From Atlantibacter hermannii (GTDB taxonomy: Bacteria; Pseudomonadota; Gammaproteobacteria; Enterobacterales; Enterobacteriaceae), in NCBI GenBank assembly GCA_900635495.1, contig LR134136.1:434001-498000 (forward strand): 64,000 nucleotides of DNA. The letters run 5' to 3'. The translations under genes were made by a program, and so were the position numbers. Shown one piece after another: positions 31,381-39,056 of this stretch (positions within the stretch are counted from its first letter, which is position 1; every line of letters begins with the position of its first letter). The notes below the pieces were generated by a model. The model was not told the DNA's origin. It saw only the letters and a program-made list of their open reading frames with translations, and did not search any database.

Positions 31381-32546
31381 GTTCGCGTGCGCCTTGCTGA
31401 GGTTTTGCCGCCGCGTCATGGGTCATCGGTGTCACCGTGGCGCCTGCTTTAATGTGTTGTATGCCGCTCACGATAACTTTATCGCCAGGGTTAAGGCCGT
31501 TACTGACCAGCCACCGATCGCCGACTGCCTCAGAAGCCTGAATCGTACGTGTCTCCACCTTATTCTGCGCATTGACCACCATCACCAGCGCATCGCCGCG
31601 CGGTGTTCGCGTAACGCTCTGCTGCGGAATCAAAATGGCATCAGGACGAACACCCTGGTCGACGCGCGCACGCACAAACATGCCAGGTAAAAGCTGATGA
31701 TCGGGATTCGGGAAGAGGGCTCTTAATGTCACGGAGCCTGTACTCTCATCTACCGTGACATCGGTAAACTCAAGCTTGCCGACTTGCGGGTAGATATCGC
31801 CGTTATCCATGACAATTTTTACGCTGCTGGCGCTGTCTTTCGTCAGGCTTCCTTTTTCAATGGCTTGCTTGAGTTGCAAAAAATCATTGCTTGATTGCGT
31901 TAAGTCCACATAAATCGGGTCAAGCTGCTGAATCGTCGCGAGCGCGTCGGCCTGGCCATTGGTCACCAGCGCGCCTTCTGTAACGCTGGATTTGCCAATT
32001 CTTCCGGTTATGGGTGACGTGACCCTGGTGTAGGCCAAATTAATCCGCGCGGTTTCGACCGCTGCCTGAGCGCTTAGCAGATCGGCATCGGCTTGTTTTG
32101 GCAGTAGCGACCGCCTGGTCGTACTCCTGTTTACTGACATACTGGGTGCCTACCAACGGTTGGTAGCGTTTTACTGTTAAATGGGCAATCTCCGCTGCCG
32201 CCTTCGCTCTGGCGACATTGCCTTTGGCGCTATCGTAAGCCGCCTGATAGGTGGCGGGGTCGATTTGATAAAGTGAAGCGCCAGCCTGCACATCGCTGCC
32301 TTCTGTAAAATTACGTTTAAGGATGATCCCATCAACCTGAGGGCGTACTTCGGCAATGCGGAAAGCGGAGGTCCGGCCGGGTAATTCCGTGGTGACTGCG
32401 AAAGGGGCAGTTTTCACGATATGGACAATAACGGAAGGGGGTTGTGCGCCGGTTGCTGCTTTATTTTTATCGTCACAACCACTGATAAACATTCCCGATA
32501 TCAGTAGAAAGAGGAATAAACATTTAGCCGAATTATGTTTTTGCAT
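31373..32546 (-). pseudogene. acrE: acrE, periplasmic adaptor lipoprotein (frameshifted as sequenced)
   Basis: The N-terminal frame begins MQKHNSAKCLFLFLLISG with lipobox ISGC, and contains the AcrA/AcrE fold start TELPGRTSAFRIAEVRPQV. It breaks after QEYDQAVATAK; the C-terminal frame resumes with QADADLLSAQAAVETARINL. A four-base A run (T4 at 32096-32099 on the plus strand) is one base too long; removing it gives about 390 residues. AcrE links inner-membrane AcrF to outer-membrane TolC. Either a silent efflux operon has decayed or, more likely, this is a base-call error. Confidence 0.9.
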
Positions 32547-32912
32547 CACTATTCCTTTTATAAACCGATGGCAGAGTATCACCCTTAAAGCTGGCATCAG
32601 CGTTATTCAAACAAACGTAATGGGCGATCCTACAAACAATTTTTTGGCAATGTAAGTCACAGTCCATTCATCACTGTTTTTTTAAGCACGAAAACACAAA
32701 ATTAGGAATAATATATGTCGATATATTTCCTGTGCGCGCAATACATTCATAACCTAAATAATATTAAGTATTTTATGAGTGCTGTGATTGTATTTTTATT
32801 TTCTTAAAATTGTTTGCAAATGTCGCTGTGTGACAATTAAAAATGACAGGCGCTTGCGTTTAAAAATACTATTTTCCTCTTTCGACAGGCTATCCGGCGT
32901 GAGGGTATTAAG
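32547..32912. promoter_or_regulatory. acrE-acrS divergent intergenic region
   Basis: 366 AT-rich bases without a gene. A candidate TetR-type operator, TACAAAC ... ATGTAAG (32631-32656), resembles the AcrR box half-sites (TACAT/ATGTA) and lies about 85 bases upstream of acrE. No confident sigma-70 promoter was chosen. Confidence 0.45.
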
Positions 32913-33584
32913 GTGCGCAAGACCAAACTGGACTCAATGAGAACCCGTCAGCTTTTGATTGATACCGCCATCCAGGAGTTCGCCCGGCGCGGCGTCTCCA
33001 GCACCACGCTTACTGACATCGCTGACGCGGCGCACGTTACGCGTGGCGCAATCTACTGGCACTTCTCAAGCAAGGCTGAATTATTTAATGAAATCTGGAA
33101 ACAGCAGGTAGAGTTAAAAGAGGAAATCGCTGTCAACAATATGACAGAAGACGACAGCGATCCACTTACAGCATTAAGGCAAAAACTTATTACCCTGTTA
33201 AAGACCGTGGCAACCGATCCTAAATATCGCGCATTGATGGAGATTTTGTATCACAAGTGCGAATTTACTGAGGATATGATCACGGAGTGTGAAATAAAAG
33301 ATATAACCTGTTTTGATCGCCAGAGCATGGCGGCGGCGCTTCAGCGTTGTATTGATAGCGGCCAGATCAGCGCAACGTTAAATATTAATGTCGCCATTAT
33401 ATTATTGCAAAGTTGCCTTAACGGAATTATTAGCGACTGGTTAAGCCAACCTGATTCATTTAATCTTTTTTCGCTGGTGGATATTTTAGTCGACAATATG
33501 TTGAAAATGATATTGGCCGAACCGCAGCAAAAGCAGACTGAACAATCCCGACGCCATCGCTCTGTTAATCAGGCGTATATTTGA
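32913..33584 (+). CDS. acrS: TetR-family repressor AcrS (EnvR)
   Basis: 223 residues from GTG (MRKTKLDSMRTRQLLIDTAI), which restores the basic start shared with AcrR/AcrS; ATG 32937 is a weaker alternative. The TetR helix-turn-helix is LTDIADAAHVTRGAIYWHFSSKAELF (about 34-59, in pieces). The ligand domain contains MEILYHKCEF, a family signature. In E. coli AcrS represses acrAB when acrEF is used. It is divergent from acrEF and thus probably controls it. Confidence 0.92.
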   Translation: MRKTKLDSMRTRQLLIDTAIQEFARRGVSSTTLTDIADAAHVTRGAIYWHFSSKAELFNEIWKQQVELKEEIAVNNMTEDDSDPLTALRQKLITLLKTVATDPKYRALMEILYHKCEFTEDMITECEIKDITCFDRQSMAAALQRCIDSGQISATLNINVAIILLQSCLNGIISDWLSQPDSFNLFSLVDILVDNMLKMILAEPQQKQTEQSRRHRSVNQAYI

Positions 33585-33688
33585 TTGCGCCACCTGCGGC
33601 GCTTCCCAGTGAGTAAGGTTAACGCGTCAAACCGCCCTAAGCCCAGGCATCAGGCACGCAAGGGGAGGGCAACCCTACGCAGCCAATA

Positions 33689-33724
33689 AAAAAGGCGCTT
33701 CCACATGCCGGTTAGCGCCTTTTT
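33689..33724. terminator. bidirectional terminator between acrS and fis
   Basis: AAAAAGGCGCT ... AGCGCCTTTTT, an 11-bp stem flanked by A and T runs on either side. It can end acrS (+) and dusB-fis (-) transcripts; the fis stop lies 25 bases away. Confidence 0.85.
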
Positions 33725-33748
33725 AAACAAGCATTTTGCTAATCGAAA

Positions 33749-34045
33749 TTAGTTCATGCCGTATTTTTTGAGTTTCTTACGCAGAGTACCGCGGTTGATA
33801 CCCATCATCAGCGCAGCGCGGGTTTGGTTACCGCGGGTGTACTGCATCACCATGTCCAACAGGGGCTGTTCAACTTCAGCCAGTACCAGCTCATACAGAT
33901 CATTGACATCCTGACCATTCAATTGAGCAAAATAGTTCTTCAGTGCCTGTTTAACCGAGTCACGCAGGGGTTTTTGAGTTACCTGGTCCTGAGAGTTAAC
34001 GGTAGAAACGGTCAGTACGTCAGAATTTACGCGTTGTTCGAACAT
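33749..34045 (-). CDS. fis: Nucleoid-associated protein Fis
   Basis: 98 residues that appear identical to E. coli Fis ([20 protein letters not shown] to KKLKKYGMN). An N-terminal beta-hairpin arm precedes helices A-D; the C-terminal helix-turn-helix ([20 protein letters not shown]) bends DNA. Fis activates rRNA promoters such as the rrn P1 in this window. It is second in the dusB-fis operon. An ERIC element enlarges the usual short dusB-fis gap to 129 bases. Confidence 0.99.
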
Positions 34046-34072
34046 AGTTCTGTTAGCTCTTTATTTCTGTTT

Positions 34073-34195
34073 TACACTCAATGCTTCAGTTGCCTCTTCG
34101 CTGGCTGTCGTCGTTCATCCCCATCGTCTACGTAGGTAAACTCCCGGGCTTCACTCAGTTACCGCTTCGATGCTTCATGAATGATTTTGTGTATA
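34073..34195 (-). repeat. ERIC element (divergent copy) in dusB-fis
   Basis: On the plus strand TTCGCTGGCTGTCGTCGTTC, then CATCCCCATCG-TCTACGTAGGTAAACTCCCGGGCTTCACTCAG (in pieces) follows the enterobacterial repetitive intergenic consensus: GTAAnCTCCnGGGnTTCAC and CGnTCAnCCCCA both match the ERIC1R/ERIC2 cores. It is about 123 bp, ends in short TA-containing inverted repeats (TACAC / GTGTA) and overlaps the last codons of dusB. Confidence 0.8.
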
Positions 34196-35158
34196 CGCAA
34201 AATTTTCGAAGTATGCCTCCAACGCCTCCAGCTGCTCGCTGGCATCCTCTATGGCGTTGAATGTGCGCCGAAACTGGTCATCTGGAGCATGTTCCTGTAA
34301 GTACCAGGAAACGTGTTTACGCGCAATTCGGTACCCTTTCGCCTCGCCATAGAAGCTATGCAGTTCGCGAATATGCGCACAAAGCAAGCGCTTAACCTCT
34401 GCCAGCGGCAGGGGGGAAAGCAACTCCCCAGTGTCCAGATAATGCTGGATTTCCCGGAAGATCCAGGGTCTTCCCTGAGCCGCGCGTCCTATCATCAGAG
34501 CATCAGCTCCCGTATAGTCGAGCACAGCCCTGGCTTTAAGCGGGTCGGTAATGTCACCATTCGCGATAACCGGAATGGAAACTTTCTGCTTAACTGCCCG
34601 AATACTGCGGTATTCCGCGTTTCCCTGAAATAAACATGCCCGGGTTCGGCCATGAATCGTCAGCGCTTGAATCCCACAATCTTCAGCCAGTTGGGCAATC
34701 TCTACACAGTTGCGGTGTTCCGGATCCCAGCCGGTACGAATTTTCAGCGTCACTGGCACATCCACTGCGTTAACAACCGCGGTCAGGATAGACTTCACCT
34801 GCTCCGGATATTGCAACAGGGCTGAGCCCGCCAGCTTACGATTCACCTTTTTAGCCGGGCACCCCATATTGATATCAATAATCTGGGCGCCATTTTCCAC
34901 GTTGATACGCGCGGCCTGGGCCATCTCATCAGGCACGCTGCCGGCAATCTGCACGGTGCGAATACCTGGCTCATCGACATGAACCATCCGTAACCGTGAT
35001 TTATCGCTTTCCCAGACTTGTGGGTTCGACGACATCATCTCGGAAACAGTCAATCCAGCCCCCATCTCATAACACAGCGTCCTGAATGGCCGGTCAGTAA
35101 TACCTGCCATGGGTGCTGCAATCAGGCGATTTCTGAGTTGGTGGTGTCCGATGCGCAT
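34175..35158 (-). CDS. dusB: tRNA-dihydrouridine synthase B
   Basis: 327 residues. TIM-barrel FMN enzyme: MAGITDRPFR (FMN site), NMGCPAKKVNRKLAGSALLQ with catalytic Cys, RTGWDPEHRN, and IANGDI. It reduces uridines in the tRNA D-loop. The last six residues (YTQNHS) replace the normal end ENFA and come from the ERIC element that removed the original stop codon. First gene of the fis operon. Confidence 0.97.
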   Translation of the reverse strand: MRIGHHQLRNRLIAAPMAGITDRPFRTLCYEMGAGLTVSEMMSSNPQVWESDKSRLRMVHVDEPGIRTVQIAGSVPDEMAQAARINVENGAQIIDINMGCPAKKVNRKLAGSALLQYPEQVKSILTAVVNAVDVPVTLKIRTGWDPEHRNCVEIAQLAEDCGIQALTIHGRTRACLFQGNAEYRSIRAVKQKVSIPVIANGDITDPLKARAVLDYTGADALMIGRAAQGRPWIFREIQHYLDTGELLSPLPLAEVKRLLCAHIRELHSFYGEAKGYRIARKHVSWYLQEHAPDDQFRRTFNAIEDASEQLEALEAYFENFAYTQNHS

Positions 35159-35197
35159 GAGTTAAGAAATGACCATACTGTGCCTGCAAGGCGGCGT

Positions 35198-35226
35198 ATA
35201 TTACGCATTTTTGACGCGAGATGAAA
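35198..35226 (-). promoter_or_regulatory. fis operon promoter
   Basis: On the minus strand TTTCAT (-35, 35226-35221), a 17-base spacer, and TAATAT (-10, 35203-35198), followed by GC-rich CGCCGCC. This matches the E. coli fis promoter, which is growth-rate and stringently controlled. Confidence 0.8.
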
Positions 35227-35422
35227 GGCCAAACTTTGAACAATCAGAGGGTGTAGATCAAGGAATCGCCAGAGCAATGACCCACAAAAACCATTTGGTT
35301 ATATATTTCAGCGAGTTATGCAAATAAGATTATTTTGTGTTCAACAACAATTTCTTATGACTTATGAGGTGAGCACCGAAAGGTGGCTGGAAAGGCAGCG
35401 AATTTTTGGATGAAATTTCAAC

Positions 35423-35459
35423 AATGAGAACGGTTTTTGAGAAACCGCTCTCATTTTTT
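35423..35459 (+). terminator. plus-strand terminator-like hairpin with no known gene
   Basis: AATGAGAACGGTTT / AAACCGCTCTCATT (13 of 14 paired, TTGAG loop) followed by T6. The U-run is on the plus strand, where no annotated gene ends; on the minus strand it lies after cah with only a weak U-run. Confidence 0.65.
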
Positions 35460-35487
35460 AGCAGTAAGAAATGACAAACGAAACTAA

Positions 35488-36228
35488 TTATTCAACCACC
35501 ACACGACCGTGAAGCGGCTGGGTCGGACGGTTGTTGTCATGGTGCATAAGCGCTTTAAAGGTCTTTAACTGCGCGTCTGAGAGGGTTAACGGATGCTTCA
35601 TGACCAGCCATATCACGCCTTCAGAGCACGGCGGCGTCGTCAACGACCCGCTAAAACGCCAGTACGTTCTGTCGGTCGGCAGAAGCGCATTCATATCGAT
35701 CTGCGCGTCCAGTGCGACGCTTTTATCAGTATTTTGTGGGATCTTTTGCCACAGCGTCGCCAGCGCCGGGTTTTCTGCGCCAACCTCAAACATCACCGCA
35801 ACAACGACCACATCGCCATTCGATTCTTTGTGAACCAGGTGCATCTCCATCGCGGCATGTTTACCGTTGATGGTGTTCTCACTTGGCGCATGGAAATGGA
35901 ACTGTTGAAGCTCGGCCTTAACGCCATCAATCGTCAGCGTATTTTGCGCTTTCTGGTCAAAGCTTGCCTGGAGGGTATGACCGTTGTTGAGCAGCGAGAC
36001 TGGCCCCTGAGTATAGTGAACGTTCAAAGGCGCAAGGTGGGCCTCCAGGGGATGGGAAATATCCACAGGGGACTGGTTTTTCCCTGCCTGGCACTCTTTA
36101 AATTCGTTACTGAGCTCACCCCAGTGCTCAGGAGAGGAATGGCCTTCGTAGCTCCAGTGGGAAGCCATAGCCAGCGCGGGGATCATGCCCGCAGCAATCA
36201 GAAGGGATTTCGCTAAACGCATTTTCAT
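35488..36228 (-). CDS. cah: Periplasmic alpha-class carbonic anhydrase
   Basis: 246 residues. Signal peptide MKMRLAKSLLIAAGMIPALAMA precedes mature SHWSYEG. Alpha-class hallmarks: zinc ligands His111 and His113 (QFHFHAPSEN) and His130 (EMHLVH), the gate Thr in SLTTPPCSEGV, and a likely disulfide Cys46-Cys201. It converts CO2 and bicarbonate in the periplasm. The gene sits between prmA and dusB, where E. coli K-12 has none, so it was gained here or lost there. Confidence 0.95.
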   Translation of the reverse strand: MKMRLAKSLLIAAGMIPALAMASHWSYEGHSSPEHWGELSNEFKECQAGKNQSPVDISHPLEAHLAPLNVHYTQGPVSLLNNGHTLQASFDQKAQNTLTIDGVKAELQQFHFHAPSENTINGKHAAMEMHLVHKESNGDVVVVAVMFEVGAENPALATLWQKIPQNTDKSVALDAQIDMNALLPTDRTYWRFSGSLTTPPCSEGVIWLVMKHPLTLSDAQLKTFKALMHHDNNRPTQPLHGRVVVE

Positions 36229-36256
36229 ATTTTCGTCCGGTAGATCTTATAAACCT

Positions 36257-36291
36257 AATGGCCCGCCCCTGTATCACAGGGGCGGGCCATT
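36257..36291. terminator. long GC-rich hairpin between prmA and cah
   Basis: A perfect 15-bp stem AATGGCCCGCCCCTG / CAGGGGCGGGCCATT with a 5-base loop. No T-run follows on either strand, so it could end prmA transcripts with Rho, or act as an attenuating or stabilising structure ahead of cah (ATG 29 bases downstream). Confidence 0.6.
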
Positions 36292-36374
36292 ATAGTTAGT
36301 GCGGACAAACCCGAAGGGCGTTTAACGGGGGAATGTCTTTAAATGAGAATATGGCTCGAGCCGGGTTCTTAGGG

Positions 36375-37256
36375 TTAGTTTTTAACGCCCGTGATGCGGC
36401 ACCACTCTTCTTTTTCCACCACCGGGTCCAGGCTAAATAACTCCTGATAGGCTTCACACACGCTTTCTGCCTGGCTTGCAAGCACGCCAGACAACCCTAA
36501 CAGCCCGCCCTGAACGGGCAATACGCTAATCAGCGGCGCCAACTCACGTAGCGGGCCAGCAAGGATGTTCGCCACGACCACATCTGCCTGCATTTGTTCA
36601 GGCTGCTGTTGCGGCAGATACAGCTCCAGGCGCTCGGAAACGCCGTTGCGCTGCGCATTGTCGCGGCTGGCCTGAATAGCCTGGGGATCGATATCAATAC
36701 CGATAGCTTTGGCGGCACCCAGTTTGAGGGCGGCAATGGCGAGGATCCCTGAGCCACAGCCAAAATCGATCACCGTTTTGCCCGTGAGATCCAAACCATC
36801 CAGCCATTGCAGGCACAGCGACGTGGTGGGATGCGTGCCGGTTCCGAAAGCCAGGCCCGGGTCGAGCATAACGTTTACTGCATTTTCATCCGGTACGTCG
36901 CGCCAGCTTGGGCAGATCCACAGGCGTTCGCCGAAACGCATGGGATGGAAGTTATCCATCCATTCGCGTTCCCAGTCTTTGTCTTCCAGTTGCTCGATTT
37001 TATGGCGAAAACCCGCGCCTAACAGGGGAGAAGCCTCAAGGATCGCCACAACTTCATTCATGTCGCTTTCCACATCGTACAGGCCAATCACGTCCGTATC
37101 GCCCCATAAACGGGTTTCACCCGGCAGCGGCTCAAATACCGGCGTATCGTGGGTATCCTGGAAGGTGACGGATACCGCACCGCTTTCCATCAGCGCGTCA
37201 CCGAGCTCCTCCGCATGAGTACCGGTAGTATTAATTTTCAGTTGAATCCATGGCAT
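36375..37256 (-). CDS. prmA: Ribosomal protein L11 methyltransferase
   Basis: 293 residues, E. coli length. An N-terminal substrate-recognition domain is followed by a SAM domain with VIDFGCGSGILAIAALKLGA (near 160) and the NPPF-equivalent VVANILAGPLREL. It trimethylates L11 at several sites. It follows panF by 11 bases, the conserved panF-prmA pair. Confidence 0.97.
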   Translation of the reverse strand: MPWIQLKINTTGTHAEELGDALMESGAVSVTFQDTHDTPVFEPLPGETRLWGDTDVIGLYDVESDMNEVVAILEASPLLGAGFRHKIEQLEDKDWEREWMDNFHPMRFGERLWICPSWRDVPDENAVNVMLDPGLAFGTGTHPTTSLCLQWLDGLDLTGKTVIDFGCGSGILAIAALKLGAAKAIGIDIDPQAIQASRDNAQRNGVSERLELYLPQQQPEQMQADVVVANILAGPLRELAPLISVLPVQGGLLGLSGVLASQAESVCEAYQELFSLDPVVEKEEWCRITGVKN

Positions 37257-37267
37257 AGCGTCACTCT

Positions 37268-38722
37268 TTATTTATCAGCGGATGAAACAACGGCGGCTTC
37301 TGCAACCGGGTGGCCAAACAGGTTACCCAGCAGGAAAGCCAGCAGACTTATTAACAATGAAGGAACAATAGGATGAAAGCCTAAAAAGTGAACGTTGAGC
37401 GTAGCCAGAACGGCGTACAGCACACCGCCACTAATCATCGCGCTCAGGGCGCCCGCAGCGTTCGCTTTGTCCCAGTAAAGGCCCAGCACCAGCGGCCATA
37501 AGAAAACCGCTTCCAGCCCGCCAAACGCCAGCAAATTAAGCCAGATAATCATTTCGGGCGGACGCCAGGCCGCCAGCAGCAGCAGCACGCTGAGTATCAG
37601 CGTAATGGCGGAAGAGAGGCGTTTCAGCCCTTTTTCATTATGGATCTGATCGGGGCGAAGGTTGAGCCAGAGATCTTTGACGATCGTGGCGGAAGACTGT
37701 AACAACTGCGCATTAATGGTGGACATGATTGCCGCCATCGGTGCGGCCAGGAAGATACCGGCAGCCACCGGAGGCAGCACCGTAACCATTAGCGTTGGGA
37801 TCACCAAATCCGGCACTTTTAAATCCGGCAGCACTGCACGGCCCAGTGCGCCCGCAAGATGCATACCGAGCATCAGGATTGCCACCACAATGGTGCCGAT
37901 GATCATGCCACGATGAACGGCTTTGCTGTCTTTGTAGGAAATACAGCGCACCGCAGTATGCGGCAAGCCTATGACCCCGAAGCACACCAGCACCCAGAAA
38001 GAGGTCATGAAAGCGGGGGAAAGAATATCGCCGGCGCCTTGCGGCGTGACCAGTTTCGGATCGATATGCTGAAGTTTCTCTACCGCGCCCGTTAACCCGC
38101 CAGCAGCATGCACAACGCCTATCAGCAGCAGAATGGTGCCAATGAGCATCACCAGACCCTGCATCGTGTCGTTCAACACGCTGGCCCGGAAACCGCCGAA
38201 CGCGGTGTAGAGTGCGATGCTGACACCAAAAATCACCAGCCCGGTTTCGTAGGGAATACCTGCCGCCGTCTCCAGCAAGCGTGCGCCGCCGATAAACTGC
38301 ACCGTCATGGCGCCGACAAATGCCACCAGCAGGCTCAGGCTCGCCAGCCAGACCAGAAGACGGCTCTGATACCGTGCAAAGAGCATATCGTTCAGCGTGA
38401 CGGCATTGTAACGGCGCGCCAGTATTGCGAATTTTTTACCCAGAATGCCCAGTGACAGCCAAATCGCTGGCAGCTGGATCATCGCCAACAGGACCCAGCC
38501 CAGGCCGTATTTGTAAGCGGCACCCGGGCCGCCGATAAACGAACTGGCGCTGATATAGGTGGCGGTCAGCGTCATTGCCAGGACGACACCGCCCATCGAA
38601 CGGCTGCCGAGGAAATATTCATTCAAAAAGCTGCCGGTGTTACGGCGTCGGATGGCATAAATCGACAGCCCCATCACTACCAACAGATAGGCTACCAGAG
38701 GCAGGATCACTTCAAGCTGCAT
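37268..38722 (-). CDS. panF: Sodium/pantothenate symporter
   Basis: 484 residues from MQLEVILPLVAYLLVV; the preceding ATG (38725) is also possible but its spacing to GGAGGAC is shorter. Sodium:solute symporter family with about 13 membrane segments; GGFRASVLNDTMQGLVML is a family signature. It imports pantothenate for CoA synthesis. The start overlaps the end of yhdT by 11 bases. Confidence 0.96.
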   Translation of the reverse strand: MQLEVILPLVAYLLVVMGLSIYAIRRRNTGSFLNEYFLGSRSMGGVVLAMTLTATYISASSFIGGPGAAYKYGLGWVLLAMIQLPAIWLSLGILGKKFAILARRYNAVTLNDMLFARYQSRLLVWLASLSLLVAFVGAMTVQFIGGARLLETAAGIPYETGLVIFGVSIALYTAFGGFRASVLNDTMQGLVMLIGTILLLIGVVHAAGGLTGAVEKLQHIDPKLVTPQGAGDILSPAFMTSFWVLVCFGVIGLPHTAVRCISYKDSKAVHRGMIIGTIVVAILMLGMHLAGALGRAVLPDLKVPDLVIPTLMVTVLPPVAAGIFLAAPMAAIMSTINAQLLQSSATIVKDLWLNLRPDQIHNEKGLKRLSSAITLILSVLLLLAAWRPPEMIIWLNLLAFGGLEAVFLWPLVLGLYWDKANAAGALSAMISGGVLYAVLATLNVHFLGFHPIVPSLLISLLAFLLGNLFGHPVAEAAVVSSADK

Positions 38723-38954
38723 CATCGTCCTCCAGGGGAATATCGCGATAAACGACTTTTACCATTAGCCAGCAGAGTCCGATAAAAATCAGCGGTACCA
38801 GCAGACAAGCCATCTCAAACCAGTGCGGCAGGCCTGTGAACCCCAGCGTGGAATCAGGTAAGTAAGCAGCCACTAACCATGCAGCGAGATAGAGAAGGGT
38901 TAGCCACAAAGCCCAGCTGGCTTCTTTGTGGGCCTGAACAAAACGTTTGTCCAT
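38712..38954 (-). CDS. yhdT: YhdT family membrane protein (DUF997)
   Basis: 80 residues from MDKRFVQAHKEASWALWLTL, equal to E. coli YhdT; an ATG two codons earlier is less conserved. Two transmembrane helices (about 14-34 and 47-68) and the conserved acidic end IPLEDDDAA. It overlaps panF, and similar small proteins often precede symporters, so it may be an accessory subunit. That role is inference. Confidence 0.9.
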   Translation of the reverse strand: MDKRFVQAHKEASWALWLTLLYLAAWLVAAYLPDSTLGFTGLPHWFEMACLLVPLIFIGLCWLMVKVVYRDIPLEDDDAA

Positions 38955-39011
38955 TATCATCCCGGGTTAATCGTAAAAGCCGGGATTGTAACCTATGGGA
39001 CGTAGACGGGC

Positions 39012-39042
39012 ATAAAAAAAGGCCGGAAGACCGGCCTCTTTT
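39012..39042. terminator. bidirectional terminator after accC
   Basis: GGCCGG-AAGA-CCGGCC stem with A7 before and CTTTTTT after, so U-runs exist on both strands. It lies 20 bases after the accC stop and before yhdT-panF, which therefore need their own promoter or read-through. Confidence 0.9.
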
Positions 39043-39056
39043 TTCACTCTGCGGGA

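Larger units (their letters stand above)
35159..35487. promoter_or_regulatory. dusB-fis promoter region and dusB-cah intergenic space
   Basis: 329 bases without a protein gene. It holds the fis operon promoter next to dusB and, at the far end, a plus-strand terminator-like hairpin. The middle (about 35280-35420) is AT-rich and matches no element I recognise. Confidence 0.7.

Noticed and set aside
31381..31419. N-terminally extended acrF (13 extra residues)
   Set aside because: It overlaps acrE coding sequence; RND pumps start MANFFI, placed right at the acrE stop.
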